A DNA stretch of 64,000 bases from contig NZ_JAMSLR010000005.1 in the NCBI RefSeq assembly GCF_023806485.1, positions 95,976 to 159,975 of the forward strand. The letters run 5' to 3'. Under the pieces are notes generated by a model, which saw only the letters and a program-made list of their open reading frames with translations, did not search any database and was not told the DNA's origin. Source of the DNA: Thermalbibacter longus. Its GTDB lineage: Bacteria; Chloroflexota; Chloroflexia; Thermomicrobiales; Thermomicrobiaceae. Both the position numbers and the translations under genes were made by a program. Positions 25,009 to 33,584 of the stretch are shown in pieces. Numbering within the stretch: position 1 is the stretch's first letter; every line of letters begins with the position of its first letter.

Positions 25009-26457
25009 GTGAGCCAGCCCACTCGTCCGACCCGTCCACCGCAGGCAGTCCGGCGGCCTGGCGACCGTGTGGTGCGCCGGGCAGTTTTACGTACTGAGAC
25101 CGTCAAGCTCCGGCCCCCGCGTCCACCGCGCCGCGGCCGTCCGGTCGCGCTGACACTGGTCTACGGCTTCATCGGCCTGATCGCGCTCGGTACGGCCCTG
25201 CTCAGCCTGCCGATCGCGACGGCCTCGGGAGAGCGGGCACCGCTGGTCGATGCGCTGTTCACCGCGACCTCGGCGGTCTGCGTCACCGGCCTGGTCGTGC
25301 ACGATACCGGCACCTACTGGAGTCGCTTCGGCCAGGCGGTCATCCTGCTGCTGATTCAAGCCGGGGGCTTCGGCTTCGCTACCAGCGCCACGCTGCTGCT
25401 GGTCACGATCGGGCACCGGGCGACCCTGCGCGAGCGGCTGGCGTGCGGCTTCAGCCTCGGCGCGGATACCACCGCGCCTGGCGAGATCCTGCGGCTCGTC
25501 CGTCGCTTCGCCGTTCTAACCTTTCTCATCGAATTGGCGGGGGCGCTGCTCCTCCTGCCGCGCGCGCTCGACGTTCATCCGCCCGGGCATGCGATCTGGT
25601 GGAGCCTCTTCCACAGCGTCTCCGCCTTCAACAACGCCGGCTTCGACATCACTGGTGGGTACCGTAGCCTGATCCCCTACCAGCGCGATCCCTGGGTCTT
25701 GCTGACGATCGGACTGCTGATCGTCCTCGGCGGGATCAGCTTTGTCGTGCTTAGCGATATCGCGGTCGAGCGGCGCTGGCGGCGGCTCACCGTCGACAGC
25801 AAGCTCGTGCTGACGACCACAGGCTTCCTGCTTCTGATCGGCATGGTGGCGTTCCTGCTGATCGAGAGCAGCAACCCGGCGACGCTCGGGCGCCTGGATT
25901 GGGGCTCCCGCCTGCTCAACGCGCTCTTCCACAGCATCACGCCGCGCACGGCCGGCTTCAACGCGGTCGATATGAGCGCGCTGCGCGAGGAGACGCTGTT
26001 CCTGATCACCGCGCTGATGTTTATCGGCGGCGCGAGTGGTTCGACGGCGGGCGGCATCAAGGTGCAGACCTTTAGCCTGCTCTTCTTCGCGATCCTCGCG
26101 AGTGTGCAGGGACATACCCGGGTAGTCGCCTTCGGCCGCGAGGTGCCGCACGTGCAGGTGTACCGGGCGCTGGCGGTGGCGCTGCTCTCGATCGCGGTCG
26201 TCTTCAGCGTGGCGCTGACGCTGGCGCTGACGATCGAGACACGCTTCATCGATGTCTGGTTCGAGGCCGTCTCGGCGTTCGGCACCGTCGGTCTCAGCAC
26301 CGGCATCACGCCGGAACTCAACACCGTGGGCCGGCTGATCCTGATCGCCACGATGTTCACCGGGCGTCTCGGGCCGCTGACCCTTGCCCTGGCACTGGCC
26401 GCGCGAACGCGGCCCAGCCCGGTTCGCTACGCGCCGGAGACCGTCCGGCTGGGGTAG
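25009..26457 (+). CDS. Potassium uptake protein, TrkH/KtrB family
   Basis: 482 aa. A basic N-terminal tail of about 45 residues precedes roughly ten membrane helices. The four pore-loop filters are visible: TSAVCVTGL (near residue 86), SAFNNAGFD (near 207), TPRTAGFN (near 312) and SAFGTVGLSTG (near 424), each with the conserved Gly. It forms the membrane pore taking up K+ and is gated by the RCK protein encoded 21 bp downstream. The GTG start has no good ribosome site; an 8-codon frame (ATG at 24986) ends in the overlapping GTGA, so coupling is possible, as is a start farther in. Confidence 0.9.
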   Translation: MSQPTRPTRPPQAVRRPGDRVVRRAVLRTETVKLRPPRPPRRGRPVALTLVYGFIGLIALGTALLSLPIATASGERAPLVDALFTATSAVCVTGLVVHDTGTYWSRFGQAVILLLIQAGGFGFATSATLLLVTIGHRATLRERLACGFSLGADTTAPGEILRLVRRFAVLTFLIELAGALLLLPRALDVHPPGHAIWWSLFHSVSAFNNAGFDITGGYRSLIPYQRDPWVLLTIGLLIVLGGISFVVLSDIAVERRWRRLTVDSKLVLTTTGFLLLIGMVAFLLIESSNPATLGRLDWGSRLLNALFHSITPRTAGFNAVDMSALREETLFLITALMFIGGASGSTAGGIKVQTFSLLFFAILASVQGHTRVVAFGREVPHVQVYRALAVALLSIAVVFSVALTLALTIETRFIDVWFEAVSAFGTVGLSTGITPELNTVGRLILIATMFTGRLGPLTLALALAARTRPSPVRYAPETVRLG

Positions 26458-26478
26458 GCGCCATCAAGAGGAGGATCG

Positions 26479-27129
26479 ATGGGACGGCAGATCATCGTCA
26501 TCGGAGTCGGACGCTTCGGCAGCGCGGTGGCGATGGAGCTCGAGCGGCTCGGCCATGAGGTGCTGGCGATCGACCGCTCGAGCCGGGCGATCGAAGCGGT
26601 AGCCGACTATGTCACGCACGCTGTCACCGCCGATGTGACCGACCTGGAGACGCTGCGCGAGCTCGGAGCCCAGGACTTCGACGCCGCGGTGGTCGCGATC
26701 GGCACTGACGAGCGTTCGAGCATCATGGCAACCGTGCTGCTGAAGAAGCTGGGCGTGAAGTTCGTGCTGGCCAAGGCCCAGAACGCCCTGCACGGCGATA
26801 TCCTCAGCATGGTCGGCGCCGATCGTGTGGTCTACCCGGAGCGCGAGACCGGCATCCGGGTCGCCCACAGCCTGACGATGCCGTTGGCCAAAGATTACTT
26901 CGATGTTGGCCCCGGCTACGGGCTCGCCAAGGTGTTCGTCGACTCCCGGCTGGTGGGGAAGACGCTCGAAGAGCTCGATCTGCGCGGGCGATTCGGCGTC
27001 ACGCCACTCTTCCTGCGGCGGGGCGAGCAAGTCATCATGAACCCTCATCGCGAGGAGCGCCTCCGCCTCGGCGACGAGCTGACCGTTGCCGGGCGAGACG
27101 AGCAGCTCGAGCAGCTCCTGCAGATGTGA
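26479..27129 (+). CDS. Potassium channel gating subunit, TrkA/KtrA family
   Basis: 216 aa, the standard KtrA length. Residues 1-125 form the RCK_N Rossmann domain: IIVIGVGRFGSAVAMELERLGHEVLAID is the nucleotide loop and ends in Asp, and DVTDLETLRELGAQDFDAAVVAIG follows. Residues 135-216 form RCK_C. It binds ATP/ADP or NAD(H) in the cytoplasm and, through RCK_C, possibly cyclic di-AMP, and controls the TrkH pore. GAGGAGGATCG before the ATG gives a strong ribosome site. It is followed by a cluster of hairpins that may end the operon. Confidence 0.93.
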   Translation: MGRQIIVIGVGRFGSAVAMELERLGHEVLAIDRSSRAIEAVADYVTHAVTADVTDLETLRELGAQDFDAAVVAIGTDERSSIMATVLLKKLGVKFVLAKAQNALHGDILSMVGADRVVYPERETGIRVAHSLTMPLAKDYFDVGPGYGLAKVFVDSRLVGKTLEELDLRGRFGVTPLFLRRGEQVIMNPHREERLRLGDELTVAGRDEQLEQLLQM

Positions 27130-27196
27130 GCCTGGCCGGGCTAGGACGCACTGCCACCTCATTGCACTCCTGATAGCGCCAAATACTTCGTGGGTG

Positions 27197-27275
27197 CGGA
27201 TGGCCATCCGTCCCGACATAGTTGTCGGCCCTCGCTGTCGCTCGTTGCGGAGGCCGTCGTCGTAAGAGGCCTCCG
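27197..27275. repeat. Three successive perfect inverted repeats after trkA
   Basis: CGGATGGCCATCCG (27197-27210, a 14-bp palindrome), CCGACA-TAGT-TGTCGG (27213-27228) and CGGAGGCC-N12-GGCCTCCG (27248-27275). They begin 68 bp after the trkA stop. They may end the transcript or bind a regulator; none has a U tract. Confidence 0.45.
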
Positions 27276-27377
27276 AGCCTGCGCCGGGAGACCTGGCTGA
27301 AGACTGAGTGACAGCACCCGCAATGCCCGCGTACCAGCCTGGTTGCTACCCGCACGTTACCGGCTTGCCCGCCGCGC

Positions 27378-27405
27378 TTGACGGCGCCGCCCCGGTGTGT
27401 AATAG
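27378..27405 (+). promoter_or_regulatory. Sigma-70 promoter before the RHH-like gene and htrA
   Basis: TTGACG (27378-27383), 16-bp spacer, TAATAG (27400-27405), 48 bp before the start codon of the next gene. Confidence 0.6.
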
Positions 27406-27453
27406 TGTAATCACGTAATAGCTACCCGCTACGAGTGCGATCAGGAGGAGACG

Positions 27454-27975
27454 ATGGTCGAGGGGATAGAGGCGGAGGTGCTCGGCTGGTTCATCGGGCG
27501 GATCCCGGAGGGCTGGTTCACCCAGCCGCCGGAACTCACGATGGATCGCGACGAGATTCTGGTCGTTGGGCGGCTCGCTGAGCCGAGCCTGCCCGAAGGG
27601 GCCGCTCCGGAGGCGCGGGCCGAGGCTGTGGTTGCCAGGATCCAGCGTTTCCGCGAGGAGACGCGACCCCAGCGGATGCGGATCGCGACGGAGGCAGAGC
27701 ACCGGTTCGGGCGCAAGGTGTCCTGGGGCGTGGTCTGCGGCGATCGGCGCGAACTCTTCACGGTACTGAGCGTGCCGGTCATGACCCGGCTGCGTCTGCC
27801 CGAGCGGCAGACCCTCGATACCCTGGTCGAGGCCGGGGTGGCGCGCAGCCGCAGCGAGGCGCTGGCCTGGTGCGTCCGGCTGGTGGCGAAGCACCAGTCG
27901 GAGTGGCTCGCCGAACTGCGCGAGGCGCTGGTGCGCGTGCAGCAGCTCCGGCAGAGCGGTCCGGAACTCGAGTAG
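27454..27975 (+). CDS. Hypothetical protein with ribbon-helix-helix-like C-terminus
   Basis: 173 aa, AGGAGG 6 nt before ATG. Residues 1-45 contain GWFIGRIPEGWFTQPPELTMDRDEILVVG, a compact N-terminal module with no family that I know by name. A helical charged middle follows (ARAEAVVARIQRFREETR, residues about 52-69). Residues 105-150 (MTRLRLPERQTLDTLVEAGVARSRSEAL in part) look like a CopG/Arc ribbon-helix-helix segment: beta strand, helix, GxxxSRSEA turn, helix. A DNA-binding or regulatory role is inferred. The htrA-like gene begins 25 bp downstream, so the two are probably one transcript from the promoter upstream. Confidence 0.7.
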   Translation: MVEGIEAEVLGWFIGRIPEGWFTQPPELTMDRDEILVVGRLAEPSLPEGAAPEARAEAVVARIQRFREETRPQRMRIATEAEHRFGRKVSWGVVCGDRRELFTVLSVPVMTRLRLPERQTLDTLVEAGVARSRSEALAWCVRLVAKHQSEWLAELREALVRVQQLRQSGPELE

Positions 27976-28000
27976 ACGAGCAGGGAAGAGACACGAGACG

Positions 28001-29056
28001 ATGCGACCGAAGACGATCCTCTTACAGTCCATCGCGGGCCCGAACGGGAGCGGCCAGCCCGGCGGAATAGCGGTGAGCCCAGAGGAGGCCGAGCTGCTGC
28101 TCGATGCCTACTCCCAGGCGGTCATCGCCGTCGTCGAGCAGGTGGCACCGGCCGTGGTCAGCATCACCTCGACGCGCCGCGGGATGGTCCGCACGCCGCG
28201 CGGGCCGGCGCAGTACGATCTGCCTGGTGCAGGCTCCGGCTTCCTCATCACGCCCGACGGCTACATTCTGACCAACAGCCATGTCGTCCATGGTGCCCGG
28301 CGTCTCGAGGTCACGCTGGCCGATGGGCGCACGCTCCCGGCCGAGCTTGTCGGGGAGGATCCGGCGACCGACCTGGCGGTGGTTCGCGTGCAGGGCAGTG
28401 GGCTACCGGTCGCGGAGCTGGGTGACTCGGACCGGCTGCGGGTGGGCCAGCTCGTGATCGCCATCGGCAACCCGTATGGCTTCCAGGCCAGCGTCACCAC
28501 CGGCGTGCTGTCGGCTCTGGGGCGCTCGCTACGGAGCCAGACCGGCCGGCTGATCGAGAACGTGATCCAGACGGACGCCGCGCTCAACCCGGGGAACTCG
28601 GGCGGCCCGCTGGTCGACAGCCGGGCCCGGGTGATCGGCGTCAACACGGCGATCATCGCCGGGGCGCAGGGCATGAGCTTCGCTATCCCGTCTAACACCG
28701 CCCGCTGGGTGGCCGGCCTGCTGATCAAAGAGGGCCGGGTACGCCGGGCCTTCCTGGGCATCACCGCCGAGCTGCGGCCGGTGCCGGGCCGGATCGCCCG
28801 CGAGCAGGGGTTGTCCCGTGGAGCCGGCATCAGCGTGCTTCAGGTGACGCCTGAGGGGCCGGCCGATCGCGCTGGTGTCCGTCCGGGCGATCTGCTCGTC
28901 AGCATCGATGGCCTGCCGCTAGAGGGGATCGACGACCTGCACCGGTTCCTGAGCCGGGCGACCATCGGGGCAACGGTGACGGTAGGCGTGGTACGCGAGG
29001 GGCGGTTGCTCACCCTGCCGGTGACGCTCGGCGCCGAGCCCGAGTCCGGCACCTAG
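28001..29056 (+). CDS. HtrA/DegP-like trypsin-family serine protease with one PDZ domain
   Basis: 351 aa. The catalytic triad is visible: His in LTNSHVVHG (about residue 91), Asp in DPATDLAVVRV (about 121) and Ser in NPGNSGGPLVD (about 199). A PDZ domain covers about 255-345 (GISVLQVTPEGPADRAGVRPGDLLVSIDG in part). No signal peptide or membrane helix is evident in the first 50 residues, unlike most DegP/HtrA proteins, so the enzyme appears cytoplasmic or uses another export route. A GTG-initiated start at 28073 would give a shorter N-terminus, also without a signal. It degrades or processes misfolded proteins by family; the partner is unknown. Confidence 0.9.
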   Translation: MRPKTILLQSIAGPNGSGQPGGIAVSPEEAELLLDAYSQAVIAVVEQVAPAVVSITSTRRGMVRTPRGPAQYDLPGAGSGFLITPDGYILTNSHVVHGARRLEVTLADGRTLPAELVGEDPATDLAVVRVQGSGLPVAELGDSDRLRVGQLVIAIGNPYGFQASVTTGVLSALGRSLRSQTGRLIENVIQTDAALNPGNSGGPLVDSRARVIGVNTAIIAGAQGMSFAIPSNTARWVAGLLIKEGRVRRAFLGITAELRPVPGRIAREQGLSRGAGISVLQVTPEGPADRAGVRPGDLLVSIDGLPLEGIDDLHRFLSRATIGATVTVGVVREGRLLTLPVTLGAEPESGT

Positions 29057-29060
29057 CTCG

Positions 29061-29085
29061 GCGGCCTCGCGTCAGGGGAGGCCGC
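29061..29085. terminator. Hairpin between convergent htrA and MFS genes
   Basis: GCGGCCTC (29061-29068), 9-nt loop, GAGGCCGC (29078-29085): a perfect 8-bp stem starting 4 bp after the htrA stop and overlapping the last codons of the MFS gene. Probably stops htrA transcription. Confidence 0.5.
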
Positions 29086-30394
29086 GAACGTCGGGGAAGG
29101 CCTGGTAGGCCAGAGCCGCGAAGGCGACTACCAGCAGCGCAGCGACCCCCACCACCAGCGGGACGCCGAAGTACTCGCCGAGTGAGCCAAGGAGCATGGT
29201 GCCGAGCGGCATGAAGCCCATCGGGATCAGCGTATAGACGCTCATCACCCGGCCGCGGACTTCTTCCGGCACGTTGAGCTGGAGCAGCGTGTTCGTCAGC
29301 CCCATCATCATCGTCTGGCTGGCCCCGACCAGCAGCAGGAGTGCGGCCGAGATCAGGAACCAGTGCGAGAGGCTGAAGGCGACGAGCGTGACGCCGAAGG
29401 CGGCGCTGACGAGGAGAAGGCGCTTCCCCTTACCGTGCCGCGACCCCGTCGCTCCGACCGCCAGCGCGCCGAGCAGAGCTCCGAGCCCGTTCGTTCCCAT
29501 CAGCAGGCCGTAGCCCGAGGCATCGGCATGCAGGACATTCCGGGCGAACACCGGCATGAGCTGGAGATACGGTCGCCCCAGCAGCGTGGGGACGGCCAGC
29601 ATGGTCAGCAGCCCCCAGATGCGGCGATCGCTGCGGATGAAGCGCAGCCCGGCGATCAGGTTCTGCGCCAGGCCGGTGCGCGGCCGAGGTTGGGCCTGGG
29701 CCGGCTGGATCGTCCAGACGGCCCAAATCACCGGGAAGTAGCTCAGTCCGTTGAGGACGAAGGCGCCGCCGGTGCCGGCTGCAGCGACCAGCAGGCCGGC
29801 CAGCGACGGCCCTACTACGGCTGCGGAGTTCCAGGCCGCCGAGTTGAGCCCGACGGCGCTGGCGATCCGCTCGCGCCCGACCAGGCTCGGCACCAGCGAC
29901 TGGCGGGCTGGGTTATCGAAGGCCATGACAGTCGCGCTCAGGAAGGCGATCGCCAGCACATGCCAGATCCGCACGAGCCCGGCGAGGTCGAGCACGCCGA
30001 GGAGCAAAGCCAGCGCCGCAGCGGAGACCTGGGTCAGCAACAGGATCCGGCGACGATCGAAGCGGTCTGCGACCACCCCGCCGACGAGCGTGATCGTCAA
30101 CGCCGGGATGGAGCGGAGCAAGCCGAAGAGACCGAGGTAGAAGGGGGAGTTGGTGAGCTCGAGGATCAACCACCCTTGAGCCACCAGTTGCATCCAGCTC
30201 CCGATGTTGGAGACGATCAGGGCGATCCAGAAGCGCCGGAACTCCGGAACGGCCAGCGCGCTGCCTTCCGGCCGGAATCGTCGCCAGGCAGCCGGCCAGG
30301 CAAGCGTGGCCGGGCGACCACGAACCTCGGCATCAGCTCGCAACTCGCTCGCGGCCCGACCGGCGCACCGGTCAGGCGTCGGCGCTTTGGCCAT
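29072..30394 (-). CDS. MFS transporter (EntS/MdfA-like exporter, MFS_3)
   Basis: 440 aa from ATG at 30394, chosen because GGGAG precedes it; a GTG 33 nt upstream is less likely. A polar basic N-terminal segment of about 50 residues is followed by twelve hydrophobic helices. The loop between helices 2 and 3 has GGVVADRFDRRRIL, the MFS signature, repeated less well in the second half (LAVGATGSRHGKGKRLL). The family exports small molecules such as siderophores or drugs using the proton gradient. Not obviously linked to its neighbours. Confidence 0.88.
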   Translation of the reverse strand: MAKAPTPDRCAGRAASELRADAEVRGRPATLAWPAAWRRFRPEGSALAVPEFRRFWIALIVSNIGSWMQLVAQGWLILELTNSPFYLGLFGLLRSIPALTITLVGGVVADRFDRRRILLLTQVSAAALALLLGVLDLAGLVRIWHVLAIAFLSATVMAFDNPARQSLVPSLVGRERIASAVGLNSAAWNSAAVVGPSLAGLLVAAAGTGGAFVLNGLSYFPVIWAVWTIQPAQAQPRPRTGLAQNLIAGLRFIRSDRRIWGLLTMLAVPTLLGRPYLQLMPVFARNVLHADASGYGLLMGTNGLGALLGALAVGATGSRHGKGKRLLLVSAAFGVTLVAFSLSHWFLISAALLLLVGASQTMMMGLTNTLLQLNVPEEVRGRVMSVYTLIPMGFMPLGTMLLGSLGEYFGVPLVVGVAALLVVAFAALAYQAFPDVRGLP

Positions 30395-30461
30395 CCCAAC
30401 TCCCGCCGCGCGGTCTGGTCCTTTCACCGTACCATGAATTGGACGGGAAGACCAGAGCCGC

Positions 30462-31103
30462 TCAGTCCTGGTTCATACGCTCCCCCACCGGCCCGGCCCG
30501 CTCGAGAATCGCTCCCAGAAGCTCTCGGGCGAGCGGGTCGACGCTCTCTGCATCAGCGCCGAGGAGAAAGGAGTCGATGGTGATCTCCGGCTGCTCCGTG
30601 CGGTACTCGATTGCCTGGAGCGCTGTCTCCAGCTTGTCGAACTGGCGGACCAGCCGGGCTTCCGGCGTCGCTCCGGCCTCGTATTCCTCCCATGCCTCGC
30701 TGAGCAGTCGCGCGAGCTCATCCGGCAGCCGGGCGACCATCTGCGCCAGGGCGGCCCGCTCGCGCGCGCTCTTCTCTGCCTCGGCCTCTGGGGAGTAGCT
30801 GGGATAACTGCGGAAGAGCTGTGCTGGATCGGCCCCTGCCTCGAGCTGCCGGTCGAACGGGGTCTGGTCGCCGGCCAGCGCTTCCGGCAAATCGTGGACG
30901 AGCGCCAGGATCGCCGCGCGCCCGACGTCGATCTCGGGATGGAGCGAACCGGCGAGTAGCGCCAGCAACGCCAGCCGGTAGCTGTGGTCAGCCACGGACT
31001 CCGGAGCCGCGACGCCGCGGTCGACCCAGCCCTTCCGGCGCAACCGCTTGAGCCGTCCGGCCTGCTCCAGGAAATCCAGCAGCGCGTCCCAGTGCTGGCC
31101 CAT
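30462..31103 (-). CDS. HD-domain phosphohydrolase (YfbR/HDDC2-like)
   Basis: 213 aa. The metal-binding residues of the HD fold are visible: ESVADHSYRLALLAL with the first His (about residue 40), LVHDLPEALAGD with the HD dyad (about 68-79) and a later Asp (QFDKLETALQAIEY, about 150). This arrangement fits the HDDC2/YfbR group, 5'-deoxynucleotidases that act on deoxynucleoside monophosphates in the cytoplasm. It lies 41 bp downstream of the FAH-family gene on the same strand and is probably co-transcribed with it. The substrate is inferred from the family only. Confidence 0.85.
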   Translation of the reverse strand: MGQHWDALLDFLEQAGRLKRLRRKGWVDRGVAAPESVADHSYRLALLALLAGSLHPEIDVGRAAILALVHDLPEALAGDQTPFDRQLEAGADPAQLFRSYPSYSPEAEAEKSARERAALAQMVARLPDELARLLSEAWEEYEAGATPEARLVRQFDKLETALQAIEYRTEQPEITIDSFLLGADAESVDPLARELLGAILERAGPVGERMNQD

Positions 31104-31144
31104 CGATCTGCCCCTGCCTCGGGGCGGCGTCTCCTCCCCCGGCC

Positions 31145-31909
31145 CTACTCCCGCGCCGCGACCGGGTTCCGCAGCACGCCGATCCCTTCGACTTCGACCT
31201 CGATCACGTCCCCTGGTCGCATCGGCCCTACGCCCTCGGGCGTCCCGGTCATGATCACGTCGCCTGGCTTCAAGGTCATCACGTTGGAGATGAAGGAGAC
31301 CAGGAAGGCGGGGCCGAAGAGCATGTTGCTCGTGCGACTGCTCTGCCGGACTTCGCCGTTCAGTCGCGACTGGATCGCTAGATCGCTCGGATCCAGCTCA
31401 GTCTCGATCACCGGGCCGAGGGGACAGAAGGTATCGAACCCCTTGGCCCGCACCCACTGGCCGTCCTTGCGCTGGTACTCGCGGTGGCTCACGTCGTTGC
31501 CGCAGGTGTAACCGAGCACGTAGTCGAGCGCGGCCTGTTCCGGTACGCGGTAGGCCTCGCGGCCGATCACGATGCAGAGCTCGGCCTCGTAGTCGATCCG
31601 GTTCCCGGATGGCAGCAGGATGCGTCCACCATGGCCGAGCAGGGCGGAGGGAGGCTTCATGAAGATCACCGGCTCGTCGGGGATCTGCCGGGTCGGGTCG
31701 TTCTCGGTGACATGGGCCGCGTAGTTGAGACCGACGGCGACGATCTTGCTCGGCTCGACCGGCGGCAGCACGGTGAGCTGGTCAAAGGCGGCGATCTCGG
31801 GACCGCGCCGGAGCCGGCCGAAGAGCTCACCTTCGGCCCGGTAGGCGATGCCGTCCTCCACGATGACCAGGGCCGGCTCCCCGTCCACGAGCACTCGCGC
31901 GATCTTCAT
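31145..31909 (-). CDS. Fumarylacetoacetate hydrolase (FAH) family protein
   Basis: 254 aa from ATG at 31909, with GGAGGAGAGG upstream; the frame extends further but without homology. FAH hallmarks: VGLNYAAHV (about residues 58-66), IDYEAELCIVIG (about 103-114) with the Glu ligands, YTCGNDVSHREYQ (about 130-142) and MTGTPEGVGPMRPGDVIEVE (about 215-234). Members of this size are 2-hydroxyhepta-2,4-diene-1,7-dioate isomerases, oxaloacetate decarboxylases or acylpyruvases, often in aromatic breakdown. Ring-fission genes are about 10 kb away, so a pathway link is possible but not shown. Confidence 0.88.
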   Translation of the reverse strand: MKIARVLVDGEPALVIVEDGIAYRAEGELFGRLRRGPEIAAFDQLTVLPPVEPSKIVAVGLNYAAHVTENDPTRQIPDEPVIFMKPPSALLGHGGRILLPSGNRIDYEAELCIVIGREAYRVPEQAALDYVLGYTCGNDVSHREYQRKDGQWVRAKGFDTFCPLGPVIETELDPSDLAIQSRLNGEVRQSSRTSNMLFGPAFLVSFISNVMTLKPGDVIMTGTPEGVGPMRPGDVIEVEVEGIGVLRNPVAARE

Positions 31910-32133
31910 GGTGCCTCTCCTCCCAGGAGCTGATTCCACCCTCACCGACCTGGCTATCCTAGCACGGCCGCGTGGGCATGCACGCCGGGATAGGGCGGCG
32001 ATACCCAGGCCGCACCGGCTCTCCCGTAACCTGCTGCGAACTGGTAGGCTTTCGTCAAGACGCCCAGCCCTGGCGATCCGGCTGCACGTGCCCAATGTCT
32101 GCTCGAGGTCGAGCCAGGAGAGGGAAGCTTGCC

Positions 32134-33531
32134 ATGGCCCAGCACGTACTTGTCCCCATTCTACCGACGTATCTCGATCCGGACCGGGTCACCCACTGCG
32201 CAATCCCCTACGGGCGGGCGATCGCCGCCCGGCAGCGCGTCCCGCTCGTTCTGGGCTCGGTCGTTGAGCTGGGGGATTACCTGCGCTCATTCCTGGAGGC
32301 CGAAGGCGAGCGCGCCCAGGAGCTCGCCCGGCGCTGGGCAGCCGAGCGTGAAGAGGCGTTACGGCGGCTGGCGCAGGCGATCACCGATGTCCCGGTCGAG
32401 ATCGAGGTACGGGTCGGCGATCCGGCGCGGCAGATCGCCGCGATGGCCAACGAGCTGCCGGCCTCGGTCGTCGCCATGACCAGCCACGCCCGGGTCGGGA
32501 TCTCGCGCCTGCTCGTCGGCAGCGTGACCTTCAGCGCCGTCCAGCGGATCGGCTGCCCGGTGCTGGTCGTGCGCGCCAGGACTCCGGCGCCGGCGCCGAA
32601 CACGATGGTGACGTTGACCCCTGTGCTCGTCCCGCTCGACGGCTCCCCGCTCGCCGAGGAGAGCATCGACGCGGTCGCCCGCGTGCTCGGCGCGGATGGG
32701 CTGGCCCTGCACCTCCTCCACGTGCAGGCGGCAGGTGCCGAGAGCAGGGACTGGGAAGCCTATCTTCAGAGCCTGGCCCAGCGGCTGACCTCGCAGGGGA
32801 TGGCGGTGACCTGGAGCGTTCGGCAGGGACACGTTGCCGAAACCATTGCCCGGGCCGCCGCTGAGATGAAGGCCGGGCTCATCGCGATGGCGACCCACGG
32901 GCGCAGCGGGATCCGGCGTGCCTTGCTCGGCTCCACCGCCGAGCACGTGCTGCACGACGCTCGCGTGCCGCTCCTGCTGGTTCGCCCCAGCGCGGTGAAG
33001 CGCCCCGAAGAGGTGGCCGTGCCTCCTGCCGCGGTGAGCGCCGGAGGGGAGGGGTCGGAGGTCGATGCGCGCCGGCTGACCTTGCGGGCGCGTGACGTGA
33101 TGACCAGCCCGGTCGTCACCGTTTCCCCTGATGACACGCTAGAGCAGGTGGTGCGGTCGATGCTCGAGCATGGTATCGGGGCGGTGCCAGTCGTCGATCA
33201 GGACGGTCGGCTGGTCGGCATCATCACCGAGCGTGATCTGATGGCCCAGGAGCAGGGGGTTCCCTTCTCGGTCTACCGGGCGCCCCAGCTCTTCGGCCAC
33301 TGGCTGCCGCCGGAGGGGCTGGAAGAGATCTATGGCCTGGGGCGGGCGATCAAGGCCAGGGAGGTCATGCGCAGCCCGGTGATCACTGTCGGCGAGGATG
33401 CCACCGTCTCCGAGATCGCCCAGCTCATGCTCGAGAAGGAGCGGGAGCACATCCCGGTGGTGCGGGATGGCCAGGTCGTCGGCATCGTGACGCGGCGCGA
33501 CCTGCTCAAGCTCATGGCCAGGAGCGCCTAG
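32134..33531 (+). CDS. Tandem universal stress protein - tandem CBS domain protein
   Basis: 465 aa from ATG at 32134 (AGGGAAG upstream). Two UspA modules occupy about residues 1-150 and 160-290; the second ends in the nucleotide motif GLIAMATHGRSGIRRALLGSTAEHVL, the first in VAMTSHARVGISRLLVGSVT. After a linker come two CBS domains (about 313-365 and 405-460) with VPVVDQDGRLVGIITERDL and IPVVRDGQVVGIVTRRDLL. Both modules bind adenosine ligands, so the protein is likely an energy or stress sensor in the cytoplasm. It is followed 53 bp later by a P-type ATPase on the same strand; control of that pump or of a stress response is conjecture. Confidence 0.88.
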   Translation: MAQHVLVPILPTYLDPDRVTHCAIPYGRAIAARQRVPLVLGSVVELGDYLRSFLEAEGERAQELARRWAAEREEALRRLAQAITDVPVEIEVRVGDPARQIAAMANELPASVVAMTSHARVGISRLLVGSVTFSAVQRIGCPVLVVRARTPAPAPNTMVTLTPVLVPLDGSPLAEESIDAVARVLGADGLALHLLHVQAAGAESRDWEAYLQSLAQRLTSQGMAVTWSVRQGHVAETIARAAAEMKAGLIAMATHGRSGIRRALLGSTAEHVLHDARVPLLLVRPSAVKRPEEVAVPPAAVSAGGEGSEVDARRLTLRARDVMTSPVVTVSPDDTLEQVVRSMLEHGIGAVPVVDQDGRLVGIITERDLMAQEQGVPFSVYRAPQLFGHWLPPEGLEEIYGLGRAIKAREVMRSPVITVGEDATVSEIAQLMLEKEREHIPVVRDGQVVGIVTRRDLLKLMARSA

Positions 33532-33584
33532 CTCGCTCCACTGTACTGCCGTCGCGGTGAGAACCAGGGAGACAAGGCCATCGC

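Larger units (their letters stand above)
27130..27453. other. 324-bp intergenic region with clustered inverted repeats and a promoter
   Basis: No gene seen. The left half carries three inverted repeats (27197-27275) and the right end a promoter for the following gene. Between them, 27276-27377 shows nothing notable. Confidence 0.5.
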
